A stretch of 64,000 nucleotides of DNA from Bosea sp. RAC05 (GCF_001713455.1 NZ_CP016464.1:4698001-4762000), one strand, 5' to 3'; positions 36,087-45,248 are shown, numbered from the stretch's first letter. A program made the numbers and translations. Notes: generated from the sequence alone by a model not told the origin.

Positions 36087-38171
36087 TCAGCGCCCGCTCG
36101 CTTCCGCACGCTGAAGATCGCAGCCGCAACCCTCGCCCTGCTCCTCGCCACCGCGACCGCCACGCTCCTCCACTACGCCGCCAACCTCCCGCCGCTCGAC
36201 CTCGCGGCCGCGAGCGAGCGCTCGACCGTGGTGCTCGACCGCGAGGGCCGGCTGCTGCGCCCCTTCCTGACCGCGGACGGCCGCTGGAAGCTCCCGGTCG
36301 GCACGGGCGACGTCGATCCGCGCTACCTCGCCATGCTCAAGGCCTTTGAGGACAGGCGCTTCGACAGCCATGCCGGCATCGACCCGCTCGGGCTCGTTCG
36401 CGCCGCCGGGCAGATGCTGTGGAACGGCCGCATCGTCTCCGGCGGCTCGACCCTGACCATGCAGGTCGCGCGCCTGCTGGAGCCGCGCGAGGAGCGCAGC
36501 CTCGGCGCCAAGCTCCGCCAGGCGGTGCGCGCCGTCGAGCTGGAGCGGCGCTTCACCAAGACGGAGATCCTCGACCTCTACCTCACACTCGCCCCCTTCG
36601 GCGGCAATCTCGAAGGCTTGCGGGCTGCCAGCCTCGCCTGGTTCGGCAAGGAGCCGAAGCGCCTCTCGACCGCCGAGGCCGCCCTCCTCGTCGCCCTGCC
36701 GCAATCGCCCGAGACGCGCCGGCCCGACCGCTTCGTCGAGGCCGCCCGCAAGGCCCGCGACCGTGTGCTGGCGCGCGTCGAACAGGCCGGCCTCGCCACG
36801 GCTGCCGAGGTCGCGGCCGCCCGGGACGAGCCAATCCCCACGGCGCGCAAGCCCTTTCCGAACCTCGCTCCCCATGTCGCCGAGCAGGTCGTGGCCGAAG
36901 CACCGGCCGCCCGCAGCCATCGCCTGAGCCTCGATGCGCGGCTGCAGGCTGCGCTGGAAGCGCTGGCCCGCGACCGCAGCCTCGGCCTCAGCCCCCAGGT
37001 CTCGATCGCCATCCTCGCCGTCGACAACGAGACCGGCGAGATCCGCGCCTCGGTCGGCGGTGTCGATTATTTCGCCGCCGAGCGGGCCGGCTCGCTCGAC
37101 CTGACGCGGGCGCTGCGCTCGCCGGGCTCGGCGCTGAAGCCCTTCATCTACGCGCTCGCCTTCGACAACGGCATTGCCCATCCCGAGACGATGCTGGAGG
37201 ACCGGCCGGCGCGCTACGGTCTCTACGTGCCTGAGAATTTCGACATGACCTTCCAGGGCATGGTCTCGGCCCGCAAGGCGCTGCAGCTGTCGCTCAACGT
37301 GCCGGCGGTCGAACTGCTCTCGGCGCTGGGCCCGCAGCGCTTTCTGTCGCGGCTGCGCGATGCCGGGGTTGCCGTCGCCATGCCCCGGGAAGGTGGCGCG
37401 CCCGGCCTCGCCATCGGCCTCGGTGGTCTCGGCATCACCCTGCAGGACCTGACGCGCCTTTATGTCGGGCTCGCGCGGGGTGGGGATGTCGCGCCGTTGA
37501 AGGTGCGGGCGGAGGATGGGGGGGCGCCCTCGCCGCGCCTCGTCGAACCCGTCGCCGCCTGGTATGTCGCCGACACGCTGCTCGGCGCCCCGCCGCCGCT
37601 CAATGCCGTGCCCGGCCGCATCGCCTTCAAGACCGGCACCTCCTATGGCTATCGCGACGCCTGGGCGGTCGGATTCGACCGCAGGCATACGATCGGCGTC
37701 TGGGTCGGCCGCGCCGACAACGGCGCCGTGCCCGGCCTCGTCGGGCGCGTCGTCGCGGCGCCCATCCTGTTCGACGCCTTCGCCCGCCTCGGGCTGGATC
37801 CGCGCCCCTTCCCGCAGCCGCCCGACAGCATCGTCGCGACATCGGCCCATCTGCCGCCGCCGCTGCGCCATCTGCGCCAGGACGTGCCCAAGACCGTGGC
37901 CGCGATGACGACGCCGTCGCTGAGGCTCGCCTTCCCGCCCGAAGGCGCCCGAATCGATCTCTCCGCCTCAGCCGCCGACGGCAGGCCCGAGCTCAACCTC
38001 AAGGTCGCGGGCGGCGCGCCGCCTTACACCTGGCTCGTCGACGGGGCCCCGATCCTCAGCCCGACACGGCGTCGCGAAGCGGTCTGGCAACCGCCGGGCA
38101 AGGGCTTCCTGCGGATCTCGGTGATCGACGGCACCGGCGCCAGCGAAAGCGTCTCGGTGCGCCTGCAGTAG
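35961..38171 (+). CDS. pbpC: penicillin-binding protein 1C
   Basis: A bifunctional peptidoglycan synthase of about 736 residues. A single N-terminal membrane helix (AAATLALLLATATATLLHYA) is followed by a glycosyltransferase domain (EDRRFDSHAGID, GGSTLTMQVARLL, TEILDLYLTLAPFGGNLEG) and a transpeptidase domain with SALK (PGSALKPFIYALAF), SLN and KTGT (IAFKTGTSYGY). A C-terminal BiPBP_C-type domain follows (FPPEGARIDLS). It is 64 bp past the macroglobulin gene. Starts: GTG 35961 has GGAGGGG 6 nt upstream, and both lie in the palindromic repeat; GTG 35901 or 35913 are also in frame but have poorer SDs. The first 40-50 residues are low-complexity and repeat-encoded. Confidence 0.93.
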   Translation: MGGVPPGERLTNDALDRRSGSEEKDDLAFAPPTPAPPHEGEGSAPARFRTLKIAAATLALLLATATATLLHYAANLPPLDLAAASERSTVVLDREGRLLRPFLTADGRWKLPVGTGDVDPRYLAMLKAFEDRRFDSHAGIDPLGLVRAAGQMLWNGRIVSGGSTLTMQVARLLEPREERSLGAKLRQAVRAVELERRFTKTEILDLYLTLAPFGGNLEGLRAASLAWFGKEPKRLSTAEAALLVALPQSPETRRPDRFVEAARKARDRVLARVEQAGLATAAEVAAARDEPIPTARKPFPNLAPHVAEQVVAEAPAARSHRLSLDARLQAALEALARDRSLGLSPQVSIAILAVDNETGEIRASVGGVDYFAAERAGSLDLTRALRSPGSALKPFIYALAFDNGIAHPETMLEDRPARYGLYVPENFDMTFQGMVSARKALQLSLNVPAVELLSALGPQRFLSRLRDAGVAVAMPREGGAPGLAIGLGGLGITLQDLTRLYVGLARGGDVAPLKVRAEDGGAPSPRLVEPVAAWYVADTLLGAPPPLNAVPGRIAFKTGTSYGYRDAWAVGFDRRHTIGVWVGRADNGAVPGLVGRVVAAPILFDAFARLGLDPRPFPQPPDSIVATSAHLPPPLRHLRQDVPKTVAAMTTPSLRLAFPPEGARIDLSASAADGRPELNLKVAGGAPPYTWLVDGAPILSPTRRREAVWQPPGKGFLRISVIDGTGASESVSVRLQ

Positions 38172-38180
38172 CAGCTGTAC

Positions 38181-38286
38181 GTCATGCTCGGGCTTGACCC
38201 GAGCATCTCAGGGTTCGTGAACGACCCGACCGTGCCAGCGCGGCCTGAGATTCTCGGGTCTGCGCTTCGCTTCGCCCGAGAATGAC
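38181..38286. repeat. GTCAT...ATGAC palindromic repeat
   Basis: A 106-bp element. GTCAT, hairpin GCTCGGGCTTGACCCGAGC, inner arm TCTCAGG, spacer, inner arm CCTGAGA, hairpin TTCTCGGG...CCCGAGAA, then ATGAC. It lies between the convergent pbpC and RND transporter genes and could terminate both. Confidence 0.8.
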
Positions 38287-38296
38287 GCGGAAACGC

Positions 38297-41200
38297 TTAC
38301 TCCGCCGGCTGCGGATGCGCCGCCGGCGTCTCCTTCACCACATGCCCATGCACCGAGCGCTTCTTGGTCGCGAGATAGGAATAGGCGACCGGCACCACAT
38401 AGAGCGTCAGCAAGGTGCCGAAGCTCATGCCGCCGACGATGACCCAGCCGATCTGCGAGCGGCTTTCGGCACCGGCACCGGTCGCGAGCGCCAGCGGCAC
38501 CGCGCCCAGAACCATCGCGCCCGTCGTCATCAGGATCGGGCGCAGGCGCAGCTCGGCCGCCTCGACCAGCGCGTCGATCATCTCCTTGCCCTCCTCCCGG
38601 AGCTGGTTGGTGAACTCCAGGATCAGGATGCCGTGCTTGGTGATGAGGCCGACGAGCGTGATCAGCCCGATCTGGCTGTAGACGTTCATCGTTCCGCCCG
38701 TGAAGTACAGCGCAGCCAATGCACCGGTCAGCGAGAGCGGCACCGAGACCATGATCACCACGGGGTCGATGAAGCTCTCGAACTGCGCCGCCAGCACGAG
38801 GTAGATGAAGCCCAGCGCCAGCAGGAAGACGATCGCGATCGAGGCGCCGGACTGCTTGAACTCGCGGCTCTGGCCGGAATAGTCGATCTGCACCGTCTTC
38901 GGCAGGACGCGGGATGCCGCCTGCTCGAGCACGGTCAGCGCATCGCCGAGCGAATAGCCCGGCGCGGGAACGGCGGTAATGGTGGCCGCGCGCAGCTGGT
39001 TGAAGCGGATCAGCTCCTTCGGCGCGACGGTCTCCTCGATCTTGACCAGGCTGGAGAGCTGAACCACCGCGCCGCCCCGGCCCATCAGGTAGATCGACTG
39101 CAGGGCCTGCGGCGTGTTGCGGTCCTCGCCGCCAACCTGGATGACGACGTCGTACTGCTCGCCATTCATGTTGAAGCGGGTCACCTGCCGCCCACCCAGC
39201 AGCGTCTCCATCGTGCGCCCGATCACGTCAACGCCGACGCCGACATCTGCCGCGCGCTGCCGGTCGATCGAGACCTTGATCTGCGGCTTGTCGAGGATGA
39301 GGTTCGACTCGATGTTGGTCAGCACCGGCGAACCGGCCACCTCGGCGATGACCGCGTCGACATAGTCCTTGATCTGCGCGTAGGGCTCCGACGAGCGCAG
39401 CACGAACTCGACCGGCTTGCTGTTGGCGCCGCCCTGCCCGAGCGAGGGCGGATTGGTCGCGAACAGGCGGATGCCGGGCACCTGCGACAGGCTGCGGTTG
39501 ATCTCCGCCACCATGTCCTGCTGCTTCGTGTTGCGCTCCTCCCAGGGCTTGAGACGGGCGAAGGCGAGCGCGCGCGTCACGTCGGGAAAGCCGACGATGA
39601 CGAGATTGGTCTGGACATCCGGGAAGCGCTTGAAGAACTCCTCGGCCCGACGCGCATATTCGGAGGTGAAGTTCATCGTCGCGCCCTCGGGGGCCACGCC
39701 GATGACGGTGAAACTGCCGCGGTCCTCGACCGGCGCCAGCTCGGAGCGCAGGCTGGTGAAGAAGAAATAGCTGCCGCCGGCGACGCCGAGCGCCAGCAGC
39801 ACGATCACCGGGCGGATCGCCAGCGCGCCGCGCAGCGAGGCCCGGTAACCGCGCGAGAGGCCATTGAAGCCGCGTTCCAGCAGGTTGTAGAGCCAGCCAT
39901 GGCTCTCATTGTGCCTCAGCAGCTTGGCGCACATCATCGGCGTCAGCGTCAGCGCGACGAAGCCCGAGACCAGCACTGCCCCCGCCAGCGTCAGCGCGAA
40001 CTCGATGAAGAGCTTGCCCGTGCGGCCGGTCGAGAACGCCATCGGCGCATAGACGGCGACCAGCGTCAGCGTCATCGCCACCACCGCGAAGGCGATTTCG
40101 TTGATGCCGCGGATCGCCGCGGCATTGGGCTCCATGCCGTCCTCGATATGGCGGTGCACGTTCTCCAGCACGACGATGGCATCGTCGACGACCAGGCCGA
40201 TCGCCAGCACCATCGACAGCAGCGTCAGCGTGTTGACCGTGAAGCCGAAGGCATACATCAGCGCGAACGAGCCCACGAGCGACACCGGGATGGTGACGAG
40301 CGGGATCAGCGTCGCGCGCAGCGAGCGCAGGAAGATGAAGATGATCAGGACGACGAGGACGACCGCCTCGAGGATCGTGCTGTAGACGGCCTGGATCGAG
40401 CGGTCGATGAAGACCGAGCTGTCATAGGAGGTCGCGATCGTCATCCCGTCCGGCAGATCGTCGATGATCTCCGGCAGTGCGGCGCGGATGCCCTTGGAGA
40501 CGTCGAGCGGGTTGGCGGTGGCCTGCTTGACGATGCCGATCGTCACGGAGGGATTGCCGGAAAACCAGGCGGCGTTGCGCTCGGCCAGAGCGCCGAGTTC
40601 GACCTTCGCGACGTCCCGCAGCTTGACCGGGAAACCGCTCACATCCTTGACGACAATCTGCTGGAACTGCTCGGGCGTCGTCAGACCAGTCTGGGAGAGG
40701 ACCGTGAACTCACGGTTGTTGCTCTCGATGCGGCCGGACGGAATTTCGACGTTCTGGGCGCGGACCGCAGCCTCGATCTCCTGGACGGTGATGTTGTAGG
40801 CCGACATGCGCGCCCGATCGAGCCAGATGCGCATGGCATAGCGCCGCTCGCCGCGGATCTGCACCTCGGCCACACCGGTGATGTTCTGCACGCGGTCGGT
40901 GATGAAGCGATCGGCGAAGTCGGTGAGTTCGAGCGGGTTGTGACGCTTGCTGATCAGCGACAGGAACAGAATGGGCTGCGCATCCGCCTCGACCTTGGCG
41001 ATGATCGGCTCTTCGATCTCGGTCGGCATGCGCCCGCGCACGCGGCTGACGCGGTCGCGCACGTCGGACGCTGCGACATCGGGATCGACGTCCGGACGGA
41101 AGCGGACGGAGATGAAGCTGCGTTCCTGCCGGCTCGTCGACGAGATGATCTCGATGCCCTCGATACCCGCGATCGAGTTCTCGAGGATCTGTGTGACCTG

Positions 41201-41383
41201 CGTTTCGATGATCTCGGCGCTGGCCCCGGTGTAGTCGGTCCGCACCGAGACGACCGGCTCGTCGATGTTCGGGTATTCGCGCACCGTGAGGCGCGTGTAG
41301 GAGACCGCGCCGATCAGCAGCACGAGCAGGCTCAGCACGGTCGACAGGACCGGCCGGCGAACGAAGAGGGCAAAGAGGCTCAT
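38297..41383 (-). CDS. RND multidrug efflux transporter, inner-membrane pump (HAE1 family)
   Basis: A 1028-residue proton-driven pump of the AcrB/MexB type with the expected twelve hydrophobic segments and two large periplasmic loops. The TM4 proton-relay aspartates are present (GLVVDDAIVVLENVHRHIED). The N-terminus SLFALFVRRPVLSTVLSLLV is typical of HAE1 pumps. The ATG at 41383 is chosen because the region upstream to 41431 is basic and atypical. It is 16 bp downstream of its adaptor gene. No outer-membrane TolC-like gene is adjacent, so an unlinked one is presumably used. Confidence 0.95.
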   Translation of the reverse strand: MSLFALFVRRPVLSTVLSLLVLLIGAVSYTRLTVREYPNIDEPVVSVRTDYTGASAEIIETQVTQILENSIAGIEGIEIISSTSRQERSFISVRFRPDVDPDVAASDVRDRVSRVRGRMPTEIEEPIIAKVEADAQPILFLSLISKRHNPLELTDFADRFITDRVQNITGVAEVQIRGERRYAMRIWLDRARMSAYNITVQEIEAAVRAQNVEIPSGRIESNNREFTVLSQTGLTTPEQFQQIVVKDVSGFPVKLRDVAKVELGALAERNAAWFSGNPSVTIGIVKQATANPLDVSKGIRAALPEIIDDLPDGMTIATSYDSSVFIDRSIQAVYSTILEAVVLVVLIIFIFLRSLRATLIPLVTIPVSLVGSFALMYAFGFTVNTLTLLSMVLAIGLVVDDAIVVLENVHRHIEDGMEPNAAAIRGINEIAFAVVAMTLTLVAVYAPMAFSTGRTGKLFIEFALTLAGAVLVSGFVALTLTPMMCAKLLRHNESHGWLYNLLERGFNGLSRGYRASLRGALAIRPVIVLLALGVAGGSYFFFTSLRSELAPVEDRGSFTVIGVAPEGATMNFTSEYARRAEEFFKRFPDVQTNLVIVGFPDVTRALAFARLKPWEERNTKQQDMVAEINRSLSQVPGIRLFATNPPSLGQGGANSKPVEFVLRSSEPYAQIKDYVDAVIAEVAGSPVLTNIESNLILDKPQIKVSIDRQRAADVGVGVDVIGRTMETLLGGRQVTRFNMNGEQYDVVIQVGGEDRNTPQALQSIYLMGRGGAVVQLSSLVKIEETVAPKELIRFNQLRAATITAVPAPGYSLGDALTVLEQAASRVLPKTVQIDYSGQSREFKQSGASIAIVFLLALGFIYLVLAAQFESFIDPVVIMVSVPLSLTGALAALYFTGGTMNVYSQIGLITLVGLITKHGILILEFTNQLREEGKEMIDALVEAAELRLRPILMTTGAMVLGAVPLALATGAGAESRSQIGWVIVGGMSFGTLLTLYVVPVAYSYLATKKRSVHGHVVKETPAAHPQPAE

Positions 41384-41399
41384 GGTTCGGGGACTCGGC

Positions 41400-42509
41400 T
41401 CAGGGGCTCGTCGGCGCGACGGGCAGGGCACTGGTCTGAACGGGCGGCGGAGCGTTCTTGATCGAGACGTTGGATCCGTCCCGCAGCCGCATCTGCCCGG
41501 AACTGACCACTTGCATCTGCGGCGTCAGACCTTTCAGAACCTCGACCTTGCCGGGCAGGCGCTTGCCGAGTTCCACGGCGACGCGCTTCGCCCTCCCGTT
41601 CTCGACGATGAAGACGACCTTGCCGATGCCGTCCGGCACGACCGCGGACTCGGGGATCAGCATCGCGTTCTCACGCTGGTCGACGACGATGGTGACACGG
41701 GCGAAGAGACCCGGCTTCAGCACGAGGTCGCGGTTGGGCACGGTGGCGCGCAGCCGGATCGCGCGACCATTGATGTCGACGACGGGATCGACCGCAAAGA
41801 TCTGGCCCTGGAAGTCCTTGTTGGGAACCGCGTCGACCTTAAGGCTGATCGTCTGGCCCAGCTTGACCTGGGCCAGGAAAATCTCGGGCACGCGGAAGTC
41901 GACCTTGATCGGATCGATATTGGTGAGCGTGATCAGCTGCTTGCCGACGGCGACGAAGTCGCCGACGCTGACCGCGCGCAGGCCGACGACGCCGTTGAAC
42001 GGCGCGACCAGCGTCGATTGGGCGAGCTTCGCTTTCGAGAGCTGCACCCGCGCCTCGGCGGAGGCGAGCTTGGCGGTCGCCTCGTCGAGAGCGACCTGCG
42101 TGCCGACTCCGCGCTGGCTGAGCGAGCGGTTGCGTTCGAAGGTGTCGCGCGCCAGTCCGAGATCGGCCTGCTGCTGCTTGAGTTCGGCGTCGAGGATCGC
42201 GGTGTCGAGCTTGACGAGCACCTGACCCTTCTCGACCCGCTCGCCCTCCTTGAAGCCCAGCGCGATGACCCGGCCCGCGATCTCCGGCGCGATCACCACC
42301 GACTCGTCGGCGGCGAGCGTGCCCAGCGCCTCGACCTCCTCGTTCACGGTCCCGCGTTCGATCTTCGCCACCTCGACCGGCACGGCCGGACGCGGCGCAG
42401 CCGGGGCCGCCGCCTGGGGCGGAGCCTTCATCTTCTCGTAGTGGCGATAACCGTAGTAGCCACCGCCCACGAGGCCGACGAGCAGGAGCAGATAGACAAA
42501 CCGCTTCAT
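41400..42509 (-). CDS. RND efflux periplasmic adaptor (membrane fusion protein)
   Basis: A 369-residue HlyD/AcrA-type adaptor anchored by an N-terminal membrane helix (YLLLLVGLVGGGYYGYRHYE). The lipoyl half-motifs (VIAPEIAGRVIALGFKEGERVEKGQVLVKLD and LAQSTLVAPFNGVVGLRAVSVGDFVAVG, quoted in part) flank a coiled-coil hairpin of roughly 60 residues. A beta-barrel domain follows (GLFARVTIVVDQREN). It links the inner-membrane pump to an outer-membrane channel. Divergent from the TetR gene; two operator-like palindromes lie in the gap. Confidence 0.95.
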   Translation of the reverse strand: MKRFVYLLLLVGLVGGGYYGYRHYEKMKAPPQAAAPAAPRPAVPVEVAKIERGTVNEEVEALGTLAADESVVIAPEIAGRVIALGFKEGERVEKGQVLVKLDTAILDAELKQQQADLGLARDTFERNRSLSQRGVGTQVALDEATAKLASAEARVQLSKAKLAQSTLVAPFNGVVGLRAVSVGDFVAVGKQLITLTNIDPIKVDFRVPEIFLAQVKLGQTISLKVDAVPNKDFQGQIFAVDPVVDINGRAIRLRATVPNRDLVLKPGLFARVTIVVDQRENAMLIPESAVVPDGIGKVVFIVENGRAKRVAVELGKRLPGKVEVLKGLTPQMQVVSSGQMRLRDGSNVSIKNAPPPVQTSALPVAPTSP

Positions 42510-42512
42510 TGA

Positions 42513-42560
42513 ACTGGACGCTCCAATACGACGTGACTATTCTAGACTGGACGGTCCAGT
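42513..42560. promoter_or_regulatory. two TetR-type operator copies between the efflux genes and tetR
   Basis: A perfect 15-bp palindrome ACTGGACGGTCCAGT (42546-42560) and a degenerate copy ACTGGACGCTCCAAT (42513-42527) have centres 33 bp apart, close to three helical turns. They fill the 66-bp gap between the divergent adaptor and TetR genes, so two repressor dimers could bind one face of the DNA and control both. Confidence 0.7.
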
Positions 42561-42575
42561 TTGATAAGGGGCCCG

Positions 42576-43253
42576 ATGGGCAGCACCGTGACAGATCCTG
42601 CCGACCCGGAAGCTTCTGCTTCCAGCGCGACGGAAGCAAGATGCTTGCCGTCCAGAGCGCGGCCGGACAAGCGCCGCGCGATCATCCGCGCCGCGTCCGA
42701 CATGTTCCTCGCCGAAGGCTACGAGCGCGTGACGCTCGACCAGATCGCGCAGCGGGCCGGCGTCTCCAAGCAGACCATCTACAGCCACTTCGCCGACAAG
42801 GACGCGCTGTTCCGCGCGATCTGCACGCAACTCGCTGAAAAGCTGACGATTCCGCTGCGTCGACCAATCGCGGAAACGGACCTTCGCAGCGCCCTCGTCA
42901 GGCTCGGCGAGGAGACGCTGACGATGATGCTGGACCCGCATTCCCTCGATCTCCACCGCCTCGTCATGAGCGCCGCGACGCGCTTCCCCGACCTCGGCCG
43001 AGCGGCCTATGAAGCAGGGGCCATGCGCATCATCGACGACCTCTCGGCCCTTCTGCTGCAGCGTTCACATCTCGGTGATGGCCTCGTCCGGCCACTCGAC
43101 CAGGCACGCACCCGGGTGCTGGCCGAGCAGTTCGTCGGAATGCTGCGCGGCTTCCATCAGCATCGGGCCCTGATGAACGTCGAGCAGACGCCGCCGGACC
43201 TCCGCGCCGCCTATGTCCGCGACTGCGTCGATCTGCTCCTGCGCGGCGCCTGA
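42576..43253 (+). CDS. TetR/AcrR-family transcriptional regulator
   Basis: A 225-residue repressor. The helix-turn-helix is at about residues 45-80 (LDQIAQRAGVSKQTIYSHFADKDALF). The helical ligand domain resembles the TetR_C group that includes AcrR-like and rut-type regulators. Its position, divergent from an RND pump and beside two matching palindromes, suggests it represses the pump and itself until a pump substrate binds. ATG 42576 has AGGGG upstream; TTG 42561 is an alternative. Confidence 0.92.
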   Translation: MGSTVTDPADPEASASSATEARCLPSRARPDKRRAIIRAASDMFLAEGYERVTLDQIAQRAGVSKQTIYSHFADKDALFRAICTQLAEKLTIPLRRPIAETDLRSALVRLGEETLTMMLDPHSLDLHRLVMSAATRFPDLGRAAYEAGAMRIIDDLSALLLQRSHLGDGLVRPLDQARTRVLAEQFVGMLRGFHQHRALMNVEQTPPDLRAAYVRDCVDLLLRGA

Positions 43254-43265
43254 CGGTCACGACAG

Positions 43266-43283
43266 CCGTCACCTGTCTGTCAT
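43266..43283 (+). promoter_or_regulatory. PHO box upstream of phnC
   Basis: CCGTCAC-N4-CTGTCAT matches the PhoB consensus (CTGTCAT-N4-CTGTCAY): 7/7 in the second half and one mismatch in the first if C is allowed at the last position. It sits 100 bp before phnC, consistent with induction by phosphate starvation. Confidence 0.65.
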
Positions 43284-43382
43284 CTGCTCTGGTTAGCAGT
43301 CCGTCATCAGAGAGCGTGAGCCCGGCGGCATGACCTGCCTCGGGCCAAACTCATGCTCGCCCCTGAACGCGGGACCGCGATC

Positions 43383-44222
43383 ATGCTGCGCATCGAAGGC
43401 CTGACCAAGCGCTTCGGCACCAACGCCGCGGTCGACAACGTCACGCTCTCCATCCCCCGGGGCGAGATGGTCGGCATCATCGGCCGGTCGGGTGCGGGCA
43501 AGTCGACCCTGCTGCGCATGCTCAACCGCCTCGCCGACCCCAGCGAGGGCCGCATCGTCTCCGGCGACCGCGACGTCACCGCCCTCAAGGGCGCGGCGCT
43601 CCGCCGCTGGCGCCGCGACACGGCGATGATCTTCCAGCAGTTCAACCTCGTCGGCCGCCTCGACGTCCTCACCAATGTCCTGCTCGGCCGGCTCAACCAC
43701 CGCTCCGCCGCCCTGACCCTGGTCAAGAGCTTCTCCCGCGACGACAAGATCCGCGCGATCGCGGCCCTCGAGCGTCTCGACATGGGCCATCTCCTCGCCC
43801 AGCGCGCCGAAACCCTCTCCGGCGGCCAGCAGCAGCGCGTCGCCATCGCCCGCGCGCTCGTCCAGGAGCCGCAGATCATTCTCGCCGACGAGCCGATCGC
43901 CTCGCTCGACCCGCGCAACACCCAGGTGGTGATGGATGCGCTGTTCCGGATCAACCGCGAGGACGGCATCACCGTCGTCTCGAACCTGCATCACCTCGAT
44001 ATCGCGTCGAAATACTGCGACCGGCTGATCGGCATGGCAGCCGGCAAGGTCGTCTTCGACGGCCCGCCGCACCAGCTCACCAGCGAGGTCGCGGCCAAGC
44101 TCTACGGCATCGAGGCCAAGGATGCCGGCGCCGAAGCCCTCGACCAGCTTGAGGCGATCGCCAGCGAAGAGGCGCAGCGCGCCAAGCAGGACGCCGAGCG
44201 CGCGAGGCAGACCGCCGCCTGA
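43383..44222 (+). CDS. phnC: phosphonate ABC transporter ATP-binding protein
   Basis: A 279-residue ABC ATPase. Walker [11 protein letters not shown]-loop [19 protein letters not shown], signature [15 protein letters not shown], Walker [13 protein letters not shown]-loop SNLHH. The Q-loop region and GRL motif are PhnC-like. The C-terminal tail (about 35 residues, rich in E, A and Q) extends beyond the usual domain. It powers uptake of phosphonates or phosphate esters with PhnD and two PhnE proteins. ATG 43383 matches the family; an in-frame ATG at 43353 would add ten residues. Confidence 0.95.
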   Translation: MLRIEGLTKRFGTNAAVDNVTLSIPRGEMVGIIGRSGAGKSTLLRMLNRLADPSEGRIVSGDRDVTALKGAALRRWRRDTAMIFQQFNLVGRLDVLTNVLLGRLNHRSAALTLVKSFSRDDKIRAIAALERLDMGHLLAQRAETLSGGQQQRVAIARALVQEPQIILADEPIASLDPRNTQVVMDALFRINREDGITVVSNLHHLDIASKYCDRLIGMAAGKVVFDGPPHQLTSEVAAKLYGIEAKDAGAEALDQLEAIASEEAQRAKQDAERARQTAA

Positions 44223-44286
44223 CATCCGTCCCCGGACCGTCGGGGTACCGGACACCCGCAGACCCACCATCCACCAGGAGCACCCC

Positions 44287-45204
44287 ATGCTGACCCGTCG
44301 TCAAAGCCTGACGCTCGCCGCTGCCGGCCTGGCCGCCGCGCTCGCCACTCCCGCCTTCGCGCAGGACTGGAAGGCGAAGTACCCCGAACTCGTCTTCGCC
44401 GTGGTTCCCGCCGAGAACGCCTCGGGCGTGACCGAGCGCTATGCGCCGTTCGCGGCCTATCTGACCAAGGAACTCGGCGTGAAGGTGACGGTCCGCGTCG
44501 CCAACGACTACGCCGCCGTGATCGAAGGTCAGCGCGCCGGCAACATCCATATCGGCGAGTATGGTCCCTCCTCCTATGTCCGCGCCTGGACCGTCTCGAA
44601 CGGCGGCGTCGAGCCTTTCGCGACCCTGCGCGCCTTCGACGGCTCGACCGGCTATTACGCTGTCGCCTATGCCAAGAAGGATGCGGCGGGCACCAAGCTG
44701 GAAGACTTCAAGGGCAAGAACCTCTGCCTCGTCGACCCCAACTCGACCTCGGGCAACAACGTGCCGCTGTACTCCATGGCCAAGATGAAAATCGAGCCGG
44801 ACAAGTTCTTCAGCAAGATGGTCAATGCCGGCAGCCACGAGAACGCCGTCATGGCCGTGCAGCAGGGCACCTGCGACATCGGCTTCAACTGGTGGAACTC
44901 GGACCAGGACTCCAACCTGTCGCGCATGGCCAACAAGAACATGGTCAAGAAGGACGATTTCAAGATCGTCTTCAAGTCGGACAAGATCCCCGGCTCGCCC
45001 TACGCCATGCTGACGTCGATGCCCGCCGAGCTGAAGTCCGCGATCTCGAAGGCCTTCTTCGAGATGCAGACCAAGGACAAGGCCGCCTTCGACAAGCTGT
45101 CCGACGGCAAGTCCCCCGGCTTCGCCCCGATGAAGCACGAGGATTACAACGTCACCATCGAACTCCAGAAGTTCGTCGACGACCTCCGCAAGAAGCGCAG
45201 CTGA
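44287..45204 (+). CDS. phnD: phosphonate ABC transporter substrate-binding protein
   Basis: A 305-residue periplasmic protein with a signal peptide (LTLAAAGLAAALATPAFAQ, cleavage after AFA). PhnD features: LVFAVVPAENASGVTERYAPF near the N-terminus, GEYGPSSYVRAW, the pocket segment DPNSTSGNNVPLY, and VQQGTCDIGFNWWNS. It binds phosphonates for PhnCE. It starts 64 bp after phnC. A long hairpin follows its stop codon. Confidence 0.94.
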   Translation: MLTRRQSLTLAAAGLAAALATPAFAQDWKAKYPELVFAVVPAENASGVTERYAPFAAYLTKELGVKVTVRVANDYAAVIEGQRAGNIHIGEYGPSSYVRAWTVSNGGVEPFATLRAFDGSTGYYAVAYAKKDAAGTKLEDFKGKNLCLVDPNSTSGNNVPLYSMAKMKIEPDKFFSKMVNAGSHENAVMAVQQGTCDIGFNWWNSDQDSNLSRMANKNMVKKDDFKIVFKSDKIPGSPYAMLTSMPAELKSAISKAFFEMQTKDKAAFDKLSDGKSPGFAPMKHEDYNVTIELQKFVDDLRKKRS

Positions 45205-45217
45205 CCGCCTGACCGCC

Positions 45218-45248
45218 CGGGTCCCTTTCGCTGTGCGAGAGGGGCCCG
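45218..45248 (+). terminator. 14-bp hairpin between phnD and phnE1
   Basis: CGGGTCCCTTTCGC pairs with GCGAGAGGGGCCCG over a 3-nt loop, with 14 continuous pairs including two G-U. It starts 13 nt after the phnD stop and ends 31 nt before phnE1. No T tract follows, so it more likely protects the phnCD mRNA 3' end than terminates fully. Confidence 0.6.

Noticed and set aside
32597..36163. 1188-codon open frame antisense to the alpha-2-macroglobulin gene
   Set aside because: Arg/Gly/Asp-rich composition with no domain, and complete overlap with a strongly supported gene; expected in high-GC DNA.
38282..41461. 1059-codon open frame antisense to the RND pump
   Set aside because: Charged low-complexity translation (many His, Arg and Asp) mirroring the hydrophobic pump; no family resemblance.
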